Shown here one piece after another: positions 1 through 13,715 of a stretch of DNA of 64,000 bases (positions are counted from its first letter, which is position 1; each line of letters starts with the position of its first letter). The position numbers and the translations under genes were made by a program. Under the pieces are notes generated by a model. It was given only the letters and a program-made list of their open reading frames with translations. It did not search any database and was not told where the DNA came from. This DNA comes from Manis javanica (taxonomy: Eukaryota; Chordata; Mammalia; Pholidota; Manidae), in contig NC_133161.1 in the NCBI RefSeq assembly GCF_040802235.1, forward strand, positions 103,247,001-103,311,000. The letters are read 5' to 3'.

Positions 1-1616
1 AATTTTCTTTTTTTGTGGTGTCTTTGCCTTGTTTTGGAATTAGAGTGATGCTGGCCTTGTAGGATAAGTATAGGAATCTTCCCCGCTCTTCTAGTTTATA
101 GAAAAGTTTAAGGAGGATGGGTATTAGGTCTTCACTAAATGTTTGATAAAATTCAGCAGTGAAACCATATGGTCCATGAGTTTTGTTCTTAGGTAGTTTT
201 TTGATTACCAATTCAATTTCCTTGCTGGTAATTGGTCTAAAAAGATTTTCTGTTTCTTTCTGGGTCAGACTTAGAAGGTTGTATTTTTCTAGAAAGTTGT
301 CCATTTCATCTAGGTTATCCAGTTTGTTAGCATATAATTTTTCATAGTATCCTCTCATAATTCTTTGTATTTCTGTAGTGTCCGAAGGGGTTTTTCCTTT
401 CTCATTTCTGATTCTGTTTATGTGTGTTGACTTTCTTTTTTTCTTAATAAGTCTGGCTAGGGGTTTTATCTATTTTGTTTATTTGCTCAAAGAACTAGCT
501 CTTTCTTTCATTGGTTCTTTCTATTGTTTTATTCATCTCAATTTTATTTATTTCCTCTCTAATCTTTATTGTTTGCCTCCTTCTAATGACTTTGGGCCTC
601 GTTTGTTCTTCCTTTTCTAGTTTTGTTAATTGTGAATTTAGACTGATCATTTAGGATTGTTCTTATTTCTTAAAGTAGGCCTGTATTGCAATATACTTTT
701 CTCTTAACACAGCCTTTCCTGCATCCCATCAATTTTTGCCATGTTGAATTATTGCTGTCATTGGTCTCCATATATTGCTTGATCTCTGTTTTTATTTGAT
801 CATTGATCCATTGATTATTTAGGAGCATGTTGTGAAGCCTCTATGTGTTTGTGTGCTTTTTCATTTTCTGTGTGTAATTTATTTCTAGTTTCATACATTT
901 TGATCTGAGAAGTTGGTTGGTACCATATGAATCTTTTTGAATTTACTGAGGCTCTTTTTGTGGCCTAGTATATGATCTATTCTTGAAAATGTTCCATGTG
1001 CTATTGAGAAGAATGTGTATCCTGTTGCTTTTGGATAGAGTATTCTGTAGATGACTGTTAGGTCCATCTATTATTATACGTTTTTCAGTGCTTCTGACTC
1101 TTTACTTATTTTCTTTCTGGTTGATGTGTCCTTTGGATTGAGTGGTATGTTGAAGTCTCCTAAAATGAATGCATTGCATTCTATTTCCCCCTTTAATTCT
1201 CTTATTATTTGTTTCACATATATAGGTGATCCTGTGTTGGGTGCATATATATTTATAATAGTTATATCCTCTTGTTGGACTGGCTCCTTTATCATTCTGT
1301 AATGTCCTTCTTTGTCTCTTGCTGCTTTCTTTGTTTTGCAGTCTATTTTTTCTGATACAAGGACTTCATCTCCTGCTTTTTTCTCCCTACTATTTGTTGC
1401 ATAAAATAGATTTTTCTGTCCCTTTACTTTCAGTTTGTGTATGTCTTTGGGTTTGAAGTGAGTCTCTTGTATGTAGCATATAGACAGGTCTTGTTTTTCT
1501 ATCCATTCAGTGACTCTATGTCGTTTTATTGGTGCATTCAGGCCATTTATGTTTAGGGTGATTATTGACTGGTATGTACTTATTGTCATTGCAGGCTTTA
1601 GATTTGTGGCTACCAA
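1..1616 (-). pseudogene. L1-A ORF2 fragment (endonuclease and start of RT)
   Basis: L1 ORF2 encodes the endonuclease/reverse transcriptase of target-primed reverse transcription. The visible part starts with an in-frame ATG at 1616. About 180 codons of the apurinic-type endonuclease stay open, with NINGLNAPIKRHR near residue 22, QETHF near residue 50 and GDFN near residue 153, so the metal-binding residues of this half remain. After 1074 the frame shifts repeatedly. The rest, up to the start of the RT domain, can only be followed as pieces in different frames. The RT active site and the C-terminal cysteine region lie beyond the left window edge. Confidence 0.9.
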
Positions 1617-1894
1617 ACATTCAGTGGTAACTTCCTTACTATCTAAGAGTCTAACTTAACTCACTTAGTATGGTATTAAAAACACAACTTAAATGTTCTT
1701 TTTTTTCCCTCCTTTTTCTTCCTCTTGCATTCTTTATATGTTAGGTCTCATATTCTGTACTCTTTTTCTATCCCTTGATTGACTTTGGGGGTTGTTGATT
1801 TGATTTTGCATCTTCATAGTAATTAACTGTCCTACTTTGCTGTGGTTTTATTTCCCCTGGTGACAGCTATTTAGACTTAGGAATACTTCCATCA

Positions 1895-2747
1895 ATAGGA
1901 GTCCCTCCAAAATGCACTATAGAGGTGGTTTGTGAGAGGCAAATTCTCTCAGCTTTTGCTCATCTTTAAATTGTTTAATCCCTCCTTCAAATTTAAATGT
2001 AAGCTTGTCGGATAGAGTGTTCTTGGTTTGATGCCCCTCTTTTTCATTGCGCTCAATATATCCTGCCTCTCCCTTCTGGCCTGTAAGGTTTCTGTTGAGA
2101 AATCTGATGACAGTCTGGCGGGTTTTCCTTTGTATGTGATCTTTTTTCTCTCTCTAGTTGCTTTTAAAAGTCAGTCTTTATCCTTGATCTTTGCAATTTT
2201 AATTATTATATGTCTTGATGTTGTCTTCTTGGGTTCCTTGTGTTGGAAGATTTGTGCACCTTCATGGTCTGAGAGACTATCTCCTTCTGCAGACTGGGAA
2301 TGTCTACAGCAATTACCTCCTCAGTGACACTTTCGATCCCTTTTTCTCTGTCTTCTTTTTCTGGTACCCCTATAATGCAAATATTGTTCTGTTTGGATTG
2401 GTCACACATTTCCCTCAATATTCTTTCATTCTTAGAGATCCTTTTTTTCTCTGTGCCTCAGCTTCTTTGTATTCCTCTTCTCTAATTTCTATTCCATTTA
2501 TCATCTCTTCTACTACATCTAATCTGCTTTTAAATCCCTCCATTATAAGTTTCATTTCAGATATGGAATTTCTTAATGATTGAATCTCTGTCCTAAATTT
2601 GTCTCTGAGTTCTTGAATATTTTTCTGCATGTTTATGATTTTTATTTTAAACTCTCTTTCCGGAAGAATGGTGAGTTCAGTTTCATTTAACCCTTTTTGG
2701 GGGGTTTGTGAGATTTTGGTCTGAACCAGGTTTCTTTGATGCTTTAT
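1895..2747 (-). pseudogene. L1-A ORF1 (RNA-binding chaperone), disrupted
   Basis: ORF1p is the trimeric RNA-binding chaperone of the L1 particle. The open stretch 2762-2415 gives a charged, heptad-like coiled-coil region (KNIQELRDKFRTEIQSLRNS). The next piece (2418-2206) carries the conserved start of the RRM region around NNICIIGVPE, and the C-terminal domain follows in another frame. Compared with L1-C (ATGAAAAGTCAAAGG), the expected start codon is ATA at 2747. Translation could start only from an accidental ATG 15 bp upstream. Frameshifts separate coiled coil, RRM and CTD. The end coordinate is where the ORF1 stop lies in L1-B and L1-C. Confidence 0.85.
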
Positions 2748-3702
2748 ATTTCTATGTGACACCCTCTAGTGCCCAGAATCTCTAGCCTGTGGAGCTGCTT
2801 AGCCCCTGGAGTGAGGTTGGGGGGGTCACAGGGAAGCAGCACTGGTGTCTGGAGGGAGGAAAGAGCTTTTCCCTGCTTCCCGGTTGTAGTGCCTGTCTCC
2901 ACTGTCAGAACCATTGGACCAAGCTCACAGGTGTAAGCCTCTGCTTTGATCTCTAGTTGTTGTAGGTGGGGCCTCCCTCTGGGTGACCTGATGCCAGCAC
3001 AGTGTCTTCCGTTTTGCAAGTTCGTGCCAGAAGGCCAGGAGGAAGTTGCAGCAGGCTGCACGTAACAGTGAAGGGCCTCAGACCTGAGTAGCCAACCAGG
3101 GGGATGGAACTCCTGAAGCTCCTGAAATTTCCCAACCTGCTGGGCATAGCATGCCCATACAAACTTGTTCACCTATCCCTTCTTCTGTGCAGCAAGCTCT
3201 GTGCAAACCCTCCCCTTTCAGTGGCCCTCTCACTGCTAGGATGCCTCTCAGACTGCCACCTTTCCTTTGTCCCAGAGTGGCTATATGTTTATCCCCAACT
3301 TCCACAAACAGATGGAATCCCAGTCTCTCAAGCACTCCAACTGTCCCAGCTCCCCAGCCCCACCAGCCTTCAGAGCACTACACAATGTTGGGTTTTGTTC
3401 CAAACTAGATCTCCAAGGTTGGCTGTTCAGCAGTTCTAGATTTCCAGCCCCTCCCTGCTCCATTTGTCTTCCTTCTACCAGTGAGCTGGGGTGGGCAAAG
3501 GTCTTGGGTCCTGCTGGATCAAGGCTTTGGTACGTTACCCTGTTTCATGAGTTCTGCTCTGTTCTCCAGGTGTGTACAGTCCAGTGCAGGCTTCTTTCCT
3601 GTTGCTGTTTTAGGGTTAGTTGTGTTAACTATATTTTCATACTATATGTGGTTTTGGGTAGAGTTCTCTGTCTCACCTCTCATGCTGCCATCTTGGCCCC
3701 AG

Positions 3703-4950
3703 GTTTTAATTGGCTTTTTTGTTCTTATTGTCTAGTTTTAAGTGTTCTTTATATATTTTTGAGAATAGTATTTTATTAGATGTGTCATTTGCAAATATTT
3801 TAATCTGTGTCTTTTCTTCTAATTTCTTAACCTTGTCTTTTGTAGAGAATAAGATTCAAAGTTCAATGAAGTTCAGGTTATCAATTATTTTTTTCATGGA
3901 TCTCTTTTTGTCTTGTAATTAAAAAGGCATCACTATAACTAAAATCATCTAGGTTTTCTCCTCTGTTATCTTGTAAGCATTTTATAGCTTTGCATTCTAC
4001 ATTTAGGTCTATGATAGATTTTGTGGTAATTTTTGTGAAAGGGGTAAGCTCTGTGACTAGATTCACCATTTGTACGTAGATGGCCAGCTGTTCCAGAACT
4101 ATTTGTTAGAGAGAATATCTTTGTTCCATCATATTGCCTTTACTCCTTTGTCAAAAATGAGCTATCTATATTTATAAGAGTTTACTACTGGGTCCCACAT
4201 TCTGTTCCATTGATCTATATTTGTTTTCTTTTGTCAGTCCTACACTCTTAACTTCTGTAGCTTATTATTAATTTTTGAAGTCAGATATCATTAGTCTTTC
4301 AACTTTGTTCTTCCCCTTCAATATCTGTTGACTGTTCTGGGTCTTTACTCTCCATACAAATTTTAGAATCAGTTTGATGGTGTCCATAAAATAACTTGCT
4401 AAAACCTGATTGGGATTGCAATGAATCTCTTTAAATTGTGAAGAACTGACATCTTATCAACAATGTCTTCCTATTCATGAACATGACATATATTTTGTTT
4501 ATTCTTTGATTTTATTTGTTGGTTTTATACTTTTCCTCATATAGATATTACACATATTTTGTCAGATTCGTACTAATGTAAATTGTATTGTGTTCTTAAT
4601 TTTAAATTATATTTGTTTTTTATTAGTGTATAGGAAAGCAATTAACTTTCATATTTTATAACCTTGTTTTCTTCCACCTTGCTTATTAGTCTATTCTTTC
4701 AGATTTTCCACACAGATGATCATGTTATCTTCAAAGAATGATTCATGTTTCCCCAGTTTGAATTCCTTTTATTTCCCTTTCTTATTTTATTGCATTAGCA
4801 AGGGCTTCAGTAAAATGCTGGAAATTATGTACTATTTATTTTTTAACACAATGATTGTCAAAATTTTGTGTTTCAACTATAATTTGTTCTGTTCTTTTAA
4901 ACCTTATAATGATCCTTCATAGTATTTATTATCTCAACTATTATGATTTT
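3703..4950 (-). mobile_element. Older L1 fragment (ORF2 C-terminal half)
   Basis: Degenerate LINE-1 ORF2, readable in reverse complement from the region after the RT to near the C-terminus. It includes the antisense stretches that usually read as 'ttccattgatctatatttgt' and 'gattgggattgcaatgaatc'. It has many more stops and indels than the four long L1 copies, so it is an older family. It directly abuts the 5' end of L1-A and is probably its target. The right boundary is approximate. Confidence 0.75.
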
Positions 4951-5859
4951 ATCACAATCAGAATTAGTTTCTAATTATGCCTACTAATGAATTCTCTGAA
5001 AAATACTCCAAACAAAGCAATTTTATCAGAAGTGCTCTGAATTGCACAGATCTCCTCTGCACTTTTATGTAAATAATCAATATTTAATGATGCCTAAATA
5101 TTAGAATATCCAAAACTGTTTCCTAGAATGTGTTTATATAAACTTCGACTTCCACTCTTATGCAAATTGGTCTGTGCTTTGTGACATCTGCCTCATGCTG
5201 TGTATGGATGTCAGTCTACACTGATTTAGCAGACTGAAACTACATATAGATATTCTAAGACCTTACCTTCTATTTCTGATGAGAAAGATGCATTAATTAT
5301 ATATTTTAAATAAAATCTGTGTCAAAACACTATTTGTTTTCAGAACATTGAATCAATTCTGCTCTTATAACCCAGAGCCTTTCATTATTATGATTATAAT
5401 ACCCATAGATTTCCAATTTGGTCGCTAAGAATTATATTTGGAGGACTTCAGCATGGATTCTGCACATTGTATTACTGTTTATCCCATTGCTTGTACACAG
5501 AATATTGTTCTATAAGGAATGATATACAATCTGCTCTAGCTATTTGATGTTCAATTTTAAGATTGATAAATAGGATATTTTTCAAATGGTGACACTAATA
5601 GTTTGAGTGTAGTACCTTATTTGCCATTTGATGAAGGATTCTGAAGCTGATCTTCTGTTCTTCAGCTCTCAGTTCAACATTCCAGTGGTCATTGAGCCCT
5701 ATTTACCATTTCTGAGGGAGAGGGAGTAAGGTAAATGTGCCAAATATTGGCTCAAAATCCTTTAACAAAAGTCATAACAAAGATTAGTAATAGATTAGGT
5801 GAAAAATCAATAGTTTGGAGGAAGAGCCAACTATAGGTTATCACACAGTTATCTTAAAT
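4951..5859. other. AT-rich sequence, nothing recognised
   Basis: No coding, RNA or repeat signature that I can name. There are only very short open frames and no clear repeat ends. Confidence 0.5.
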
Positions 5860-6110
5860 ACACATACACACATATTGCGCAGACACACACATATGTATAT
5901 TTACATGTATATATACAGATACATAGATATAATTTGTATATATACACTATATAATTCTATATATCTTATTTATATATAATATATAACTATATATATTATA
6001 TATATAGCACATATATATTACTATGTATAATCAATTTATATATAATTGTTGCATATTATATTAATCATATACTGCATTATCATATAATTTATTTGTATAT
6101 ATAATATACC
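5860..6110. repeat. AT-rich simple repeat (imperfect TA/TATATA)
   Basis: About 250 bp of interrupted TA dinucleotides and TATATAAT-type words, with a short ACACAC segment at the left end (5860-5895). It is low complexity and likely to be length-polymorphic. Confidence 0.9.
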
Positions 6111-6149
6111 GGTCCCATGTGTTAAAAAGAACAGCAAGGAACTAATGTG

Positions 6150-6690
6150 TCTGGAGTGCAGTGAACAAGATGTGGGGTTACAGACAGTGAGGTGGACAGA
6201 TCACAGAGGGTGAGACTGGGTAGGCTGTGAGATTGCAGTCTGCTATAGATGGGCTACAAGGGATGAAATGAGAAATCACTGGAGGGCTTTGAGGTGAAAA
6301 GTGACAAATGGGACTTCACAACAGTGCAGGTAAATCTACTTGCTGTGAGGGTTGTAGGATGTGAGAGGACAGGAACTAAAGGAGGGGAAACAGTAATGTC
6401 CATCCTGTGAGTGATGTTGGTGACTTGGCCTGAGGTAGTAGAGTTGGGAGGCCATGGTCATATTCTGGGCACATTTTAAATGGTGCTTCTGGGATGTAGG
6501 CATTAGAAGTAGGAGGTGAGCAAAAGAGAGGAGTGAAGGGTTGATTCCAAGGATTTGTCCCCCACAGCTGAAAAATACGAAGTTCCTGTTTTCTAATGTG
6601 GTAACAGGAACAGTAGGAAGAGCACGGGCTGAAGGAGGGCAGAGAAGAAGATCAGGAGGTCAGTGTTATGTCTGCTGCTCTTGGTAGATG
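6150..6690 (+). repeat. Ancient interspersed repeat, family uncertain
   Basis: The block around 'cactggagggctttgaggtg', followed by repeated gtgatgttggtgacttgg-like words and 'gattccaaggattt', resembles a widespread old mammalian repeat that ends in a 'ggagtcaaggatgactcc' region. I recognise the style but cannot assign the family (L2 or old L1 3' region). It has no coding potential. Confidence 0.4.
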
Positions 6691-7534
6691 TTACGTAGAA
6701 AAGGTTAAGAAGGCAGTTTGATAAGGAAGATTGAAGTTCCAGGGCAAAAGCTATAGGTATGTCAAATACTCATGGAAAAGCTGTAGTGAACTGGGCTTTC
6801 TTCCTGTTGATGGGAGTATGATTTTGTACCACTGAAAAATTTAGCTGTATCTATACAATATTTAAAATATACTCACATACTTTAAAGAACACAAAAGAAA
6901 ACAGCCCTTGGCCTTCAGAAACTGACCTGGTGCTTTCTGCGAGGTCGTGCATTTCTCCTGTTGGATGTAATCTCTCAGAGTACCAACTCCAGAAAAGGTT
7001 ACTCTTAGACCATGACAAAATGAAACAAAACTCAGTCACTTCATAATTCTGTCTAATCACAGACAAAGAGAATTTAACTGTGTCTCCCACAAAATGCCAA
7101 ACACCTCCTCTCTTAGCCTAAATGAATAAGTTTACTTCTTTATCTATTACAAATTCACATTATTCCAATCTATCCTCTGTAAAGATACAAATTATTGGAG
7201 TACTCAATCATGAAATTGCCTCCATTTTCTGATAGCATCCCATGTAGAGAAAACCTCTACTTTCTTAGATCAGTCTCCAAATGAACCAGCCAAAGCCCAG
7301 ATCCTATGATGATTCTTTCTTCCACTCTTACAGGCACAGGCTTGGCATCCCGTGCATCTTTCTTGTGATACTGGGTGAATAAACAATTTGTTCAACTCTA
7401 AGATTGACCTGGTGTCTCTACTTTAAATGTTTCTTATGCAATATTTGGGAAGTACTTAATGTACAAAAAGAATAGTTTATCTGAAATTCACATTTAACTT
7501 GATGTTTGCTATATACTGAGGACCTTTCATGAAG
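6691..7534. other. Unassigned, possibly containing old repeat pieces
   Basis: No gene seen. The segment around 7440-7520, including 'gaaattcacatttaactt', resembles a common old repeat 3' end, but it is too decayed to name. Confidence 0.4.
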
Positions 7535-7675
7535 AGCTTAACGCCTTTATAAAACAGATGCCAGGGAGCGTCTATGGCCCTTCCATTATGTGAGGACACA
7601 GCAAGGAGACACCCTCTATAAGCCAGGAAGTGGGCCCTCAGTCTATCAAGTTACAGCAGCCTGAATGGAACAATG
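7535..7675 (+). mobile_element. MaLR-type LTR fragment (MLT1/MST-like), sense
   Basis: The words 'ccttccattatgtgaggaca', 'agccaggaagtgggccctca' and 'ttacagcagcctgaatgga' occur in the order seen in the 3' half of MLT1/MST LTRs of the ERVL-MaLR group. The middle part of the LTR (splice and polyadenylation region) is missing, so there is an internal deletion. Non-coding relic. Confidence 0.7.
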
Positions 7676-8591
7676 CTTATCTGGTAAGTCCAACTTAGAG
7701 ATCTGACATCCACACAATAAGAATTTTGGGCAGGTTTTCTTTGTTCTTTTTCTTTTTTTTTGAAACTGTAAAGTAGTATTTTTATTATGACAGAGCAGTA
7801 CACATTTATCTTTCTGTTTGACTAAGGTAAAAGCTAGATCCTGATCTGTACATTATTTCACAACATATTTTCTTAGAAAATAAAAATAATCAACTACCAG
7901 TTTGTACCAGTCTGAGGTAATTGAGGCCTTTCCTAGCTTGGATGAATCAATGATACTTTGCATTCAAAAATACTATTTTCAAAATATTTTACAATCTATT
8001 TTAAAAGCTAATATTTTTGCAGGGGAGGCCATGATTACTTTTCACTGGTAAACAAATTACTGTTACTGTTGAAAAAATATGGAAGGTTTAAATAAAAGAA
8101 CTTGCCCTGTACCTCAGGTGTTTTTCTATAAATTTTTCAAATCGCAGTGCCAATAATAATTTAAAACAAAGCCCAGCTATTTTAAAATCATATTTAATGT
8201 TGGCTAGTTCCTACTTTACAACTCATTTAAAATGTAATATTCTAATTTTGGCACAGGAAAAAAATTTTCTAATATAAATTAATCACATCACTTGTCATAG
8301 ACCATTTTTAAAAGTAGTTTAAAAAACAAAAACACAAAATACCTTGTAAACATACAATTTCCTAGCAAGAATTTTTAAGTAGTTAATTCTCATGTGAGGT
8401 ACTTCCATTCTTTTTTAAATAAAAGTTTCATGAGAAGTGTTCCATTTTTTTGTAATCAAGTCTTTGTAAATTATATAGTAATAGTGTTGCTTTAAGTAAA
8501 ACTTAAATACTCAATTCTGGCATACTTTTCTTAAATATCTTTACCTTTGAACAAAATTAAAGATGGGCATCAAGTTCTATGCAGATTAACT

Positions 8592-9418
<827 letters not shown>

Positions 9419-9435
9419 TCAGGGTGGGAAAAAGG

Positions 9436-9468
<33 letters not shown>
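9436..9468. repeat. (TG)n microsatellite
   Basis: Uninterrupted TG dinucleotides, about 16 units. They sit between the 5' end of the THAP2 retrocopy and its right target-site duplication. Confidence 0.95.
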
Positions 9469-9470
<2 letters not shown>

Positions 9471-9948
9471 TTTGTTCTTTATCTTTTAATCATCTATGTT
9501 TTCAAGATCTATGAAATTTTTAAAAATCTATTTCTTCTTGAAATAATTTTGGTGTCTTACTATTAAGCAATATCCAATATCTTATCATCTTAAAATTGTA
9601 CCAACCTGATAGTAGATACTTAATATTTGCGGAAGGAATAGAATCAAGCTGACAGTTTGGAGCTGTAAAAGGCAGGCATCATTGCACATATTTTTAAAAA
9701 GGAAATAGTCTCCAGTGAATTGGACAAAACTCATCAGCATTGTGCTGCTTAGTGTTGAGTGAATGGGCTCACTTTGGAGCAGGATGGCGTGCGCTGTTGC
9801 TACTCCTTTATTCTCTCTCTCACACACAGTGACCTATCTCTCTGTTTGCTGAGGATTGTTGTATTGCTCTATCAGTATACAGCTTCAGGTGATTTTACTT
9901 GTAACAAGTACCATGGAAAGCCCCCCTTCAACTTCTAACTGGAGACAA

Positions 9949-10437
9949 TGTAACAGGAGAAAAGGGGATTCAGTCCTTGGAGTTCACAATTCAATACTAA
10001 CGTTAACTGGAATATGAACTCATGCAGCCCCAGAACCTTGTAACCACTCACAGGTGGCGGTGTGCCTTTGTCCTCCCTATTTTCTAAGTCTCAGGGTCAG
10101 AGATAATGCAGAAAGCTGATTTTATACATCCCAAGACATCTTGCCCCAGGGTACTGAGGTAGATTCCATTAAAAAAAAACTTGAATTGGTGCAAGAATAT
10201 CTGCTCGGATCCTTCAGGTTTCAACTTCACATGCCTGTGGTCGTGGATACCACAGCCTCTCACCCTCTATTCCCTCTTTAAAAGCCATAAATTGGGCTTT
10301 GAAGGGACAGTGGTTCTGTAAGGCTTGAGTCTGCCACACCCTCAGTTGTTGGTAAATTATAGACTATTCCTTTCCTGAAAGCCTTGTCACTGTGTTTTAA
10401 GATTTGGCTTTGGTGAAGAGGACCAGTTTCAGTAACA
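9949..10437 (+). mobile_element. Possible old solo LTR
   Basis: The segment starts TGTAACAGG and ends CAGTAACA. It contains a TATA-like TTTAAAAG at about 10277, followed by a pyrimidine-rich block ('gggctttgaagggacagtgg', 'gtctgccacaccctcag') in the style of an ERVL LTR. I see no clear TSD and no AATAAA, so this is tentative. Confidence 0.35.
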
Positions 10438-10567
10438 GCAGCAGCTCCTTACTTGAGCGTGGCCATGGGCCTTGTGGAGGTGGCTTCCCAGCAGACCACA
10501 GAACCAGACCCTGGAGGCTGGCAGGGCCTCACATGGAGGTTACAAGCACCATGTAGTTGGATGGACA

Positions 10568-10745
10568 CAGACTTTGGAATCAGACACAACACAGTTTAAA
10601 TCCTGGCTGTGCTATTTAATAACTGGGTAGCAAACTAATTATGTGCCTTTTCCTATAGAATAGAATAGTTACTCTTACCTTACAAGGCTCTTGTGAACAT
10701 TAAAAATAATGTACATAAAAATTAGTGATTATTATTGATATGGTT
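10568..10745 (+). mobile_element. MIR SINE
   Basis: It follows the MIR order: 'gactttggaatcagacacaa' (box-B side), 'aaatcctggctgtgctattt' (core), then 'gtgaacattaaaaataatgt' towards the 3' end. It is diverged and has no A tail, as expected for this ancient tRNA-derived SINE. Confidence 0.75.
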
Positions 10746-13098
10746 AATACCTATTCATTCAAGCACACATAAAACTTACTTAAAATGAGTTTATCTCTTC
10801 ATATAATATAGATGATTACAATATGAACCTAATGGAGTTGTGAGGATTGTTATTATATATGTGTGTATGTGCATATGTATGTATTATGTATAGGAATTCA
10901 CACACACCAAGATACATGACTTGAACATAAACACATGCACACACGCACATGCACACAGGGGGCCATCTAAAGTGCACTTTCTTTTAGTTTCCTGGTAGCA
11001 ATAAACTCCATCCAGTTGCAATGCCATGTTCCTAAGATACAATGTTAGTCCCACAATTCTATTCTGCCCTTTTCCTACATAGTTACAAACCCCATCTCAA
11101 CAGGGATTTCTCATATTTTAGATATAATTTTAAATTTAGGGTAAATTGGCAAATAGTACAATGAGATCCCATATACACTTTAGAAATTTGCTAACCATTT
11201 ACGTTTAGCACTGTTTGCCTTACCATTTCCTCTCTTTCATTCTGTCAATCTTTCTCTCTGAAACACTTGGGAATAATTTGGAGAGCACTTACTCCTCTTA
11301 CCTGAAATCTCACTGTCCATTTCCTAAGAACAAGAACACAGATGTTCCCTTGTAGTTTCCCATAATTCCCTGCTTCCCATCAGGTGCTTACTAAACCACT
11401 TGATCTAGAAATACATGGGCGTAGATGGGGCTGATATCATTCAGCCTGCATATTCCTGAGTACACTTGAGTTCTGCTAAATCATCATCTCCAAGGTGAGG
11501 CCCAGGAATTGTTACGTGATTCCAGCCTGAATTGCACTGCTCTGAGGTTTTCAGTATAAAGAGCTCACAGTAACTACTTCTTAGCTTAAAATCGTATATT
11601 CAATAGAGCGAGGCCAGTAAAAACTGGCAGGCAAACAAAACTAAACAAAAACAAACAAGCAAAAAACTGGCAGGCAATGTGGATAAGAGAAGGAAGTCCA
11701 AGTACTAGATGGAATGACTTCAAAATCACTAAATCACATTTGTTACATCCAAAGTTGTTAATACCACAAAAAATTTAATGTATTTTATTTCTGAAGTGGT
11801 AGAAGAAATATTTTAAAATTTAATCCATGCAAAGTAATTTGAAATATTGAATTTCATGGATACATTTATTTTCACAAGTCATTCTTTCCTGTCTTGGAAG
11901 TCAAGGACTGTCACCAACAGCTATTTCTGAGGTGGATTTTGTGTCATAGTAATATCACTAATGTCTGTGAGCTCATGAAGCATTATCATACAGTTTTTTG
12001 GCCAGGTTTCTCTGTGTCTGTTGAGAAAGAAGAAGGAGAAATAGATTTTGTCTGCCGTATATGGTAATAACTTGGATTTAGTAGCAACTCTGGGGCTGTA
12101 GGATTAGGTTGTTTTCAAAAGCAAAGTTCCATCTGTGAGAGCTGTCAATCAAGGGCTGAATTCATTTATTCATTCTAGAAAAAGTTTGTTCTAGTAATGC
12201 TGAAACACATCACAGAGGGAGGTTCACAATGCTTTTCATTTTCCTTGACATCGTTAAGCAATGTAGGTTTCCTTTATGTACAAGAAAATGGAGCCCTTTT
12301 ACGAGGAAAGGAGCTGGACTTGGCCACGCTGTGCATGTACCACTAGGGGCTCACAGCTTGTCAGAGATGCCCAGAACTGTTACACAGTAGGCAGGCAACA
12401 CATGTTTGTAGAATCAAAGTGCTGGATCCATAATCCCCAGAGTTCTTACCAGATTCATGTTTTCTCTAAAATGATTTGCAACAAAAGGAAATTGCGACAA
12501 AAGAATTTTCGTAGTGACATGGCCATATCTAAGAGCAGGCTTTAAGCTTTCCATGTCTCAAAGGAGAGTCATTTCTGGATATGGATAGTCAATAATTCCT
12601 CTTTCTTTATTTCACTTTTAGATGTGTTTTTCAGTCTTCATGTCTCATAATTTTGAAATTAAAATTTGTAGAAATTATTTTTCTCACTTCTTTTAACCCA
12701 AAACCTCCTTGTTTGAATTTTGAGGGAATTTCAAACTTAGTCTCATCTCTGGATTTTATTATGCTTTCAGCATATTTACATAGATTCTATATAATGATCA
12801 CATCAATAGCAATCATACTATTTTTCTCTTTCTTTTTTTGCTTATGGAGTCTAACCTTGAAATGATTTCACTATTTTATCAATCTAGTCTGAATCAGATT
12901 ATCTTCATTTTTTTCCAAAGCAAATCACCAGATAAAAATAATAACAGGTTCTGGAAAAATGTTTATATTTTGCAATTTTTTTTCAAACCCATTTGTATTC
13001 TAACACAAGATTATTTGTTAAGGAAGAGGACATGTGGGTCACTCATTAAAAAAAAAGCATATTTTAAAATGAGATATTTAAAGCCAGTGTTTCTAGTT
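10746..13098. other. AT-rich, no gene recognised
   Basis: Contains short TG/TA-rich pieces (10850-10890) and CA-rich pieces (10935-10960). An open frame at 12276-12545 has no recognisable domain and no splice context. Nothing else can be named. Confidence 0.5.
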
Positions 13099-13109
13099 TA
13101 TACATAAGA

Positions 13110-13124
13110 TGTATGGTGGTGGTG

Positions 13125-13162
<38 letters not shown>
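13110..13162. repeat. (GGT)n/(TG)n microsatellite
   Basis: A short GGT run followed by about 22 TG units. Confidence 0.95.
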
Positions 13163-13164
<2 letters not shown>

Positions 13165-13715
13165 ATTTGCATTGGGAGAGGAGCGGTGTATTAATCTTGG
13201 TTGACAGGGAACTACATAATTTCATTTTTGAAGGCCAGCCTGAGTTATCACTTCAGAATGCAGTTCTGTCACATTCAGACTGTTGGCAATAGAGTGAATT
13301 GTACTCTAATGGCAAATAGAAGATAAAGAGATACTCCTGTCTTAATGTATCAGGATGCCACTCTGGAGAGTAAGAGAAGGGAGATCTTGGAGCAGGTAGA
13401 AACTGCCTGCAATGAGTCTCAACCTTGATGTCTGTTTCTTAGCTTCTTCTAGTAACACCTTTCCAATAGCCTCACCACCAGGAACTATGCAGAAACCTAG
13501 ATTTTTCTCTTAAATGTTTGGCCATCAGAATGGGAGGAAAAAAAGCCCAAAGATAATCCCTAATTGTGGAATTTTTTAAAGCATTTAGATACCAAAGGGC
13601 ACTGGAAGTATGAGATATGTACATTCTCTAAATTTTGTTCCTAACATCATAGGGGAATGATACCTTTTATGACCCCTGATTGGGATTAATCTTAACATTC
13701 TGTCATCTATAAATA

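Larger units (their letters stand above)
1..3702 (-). mobile_element. L1-A: LINE-1, 5'-complete, 3' part outside window
   Basis: A long LINE-1 on the minus strand. Its 5' end is at about 3700, where the complement reads as the typical L1 start (GGGGCCAAGATGGCAGCATG). Going leftwards come a 5'UTR of about 950 bp, ORF1 (about 2747-1895), the inter-ORF spacer and ORF2 from 1616 to the window edge, which falls in the reverse transcriptase domain. The 5'UTR resembles that of L1-C and differs from L1-B and L1-D, so at least two subfamilies are present. The right flank is an older L1 in the same orientation, so this copy probably inserted into it. The 3' end and TSD cannot be seen. Stops and frameshifts break both ORFs. 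Confidence 0.95.

Noticed and set aside
3104..3779. Plus-strand ORFs opposite the L1-A 5'UTR
   Set aside because: They lie antisense to the GC-richer L1 leader and have no independent support.
9949..10437. Firm call of a solo LTR
   Set aside because: No TSD and no polyadenylation signal; kept only as a low-confidence feature.
12276..12545. 89-residue ORF
   Set aside because: No domain, splice context or composition bias; chance length in this region.
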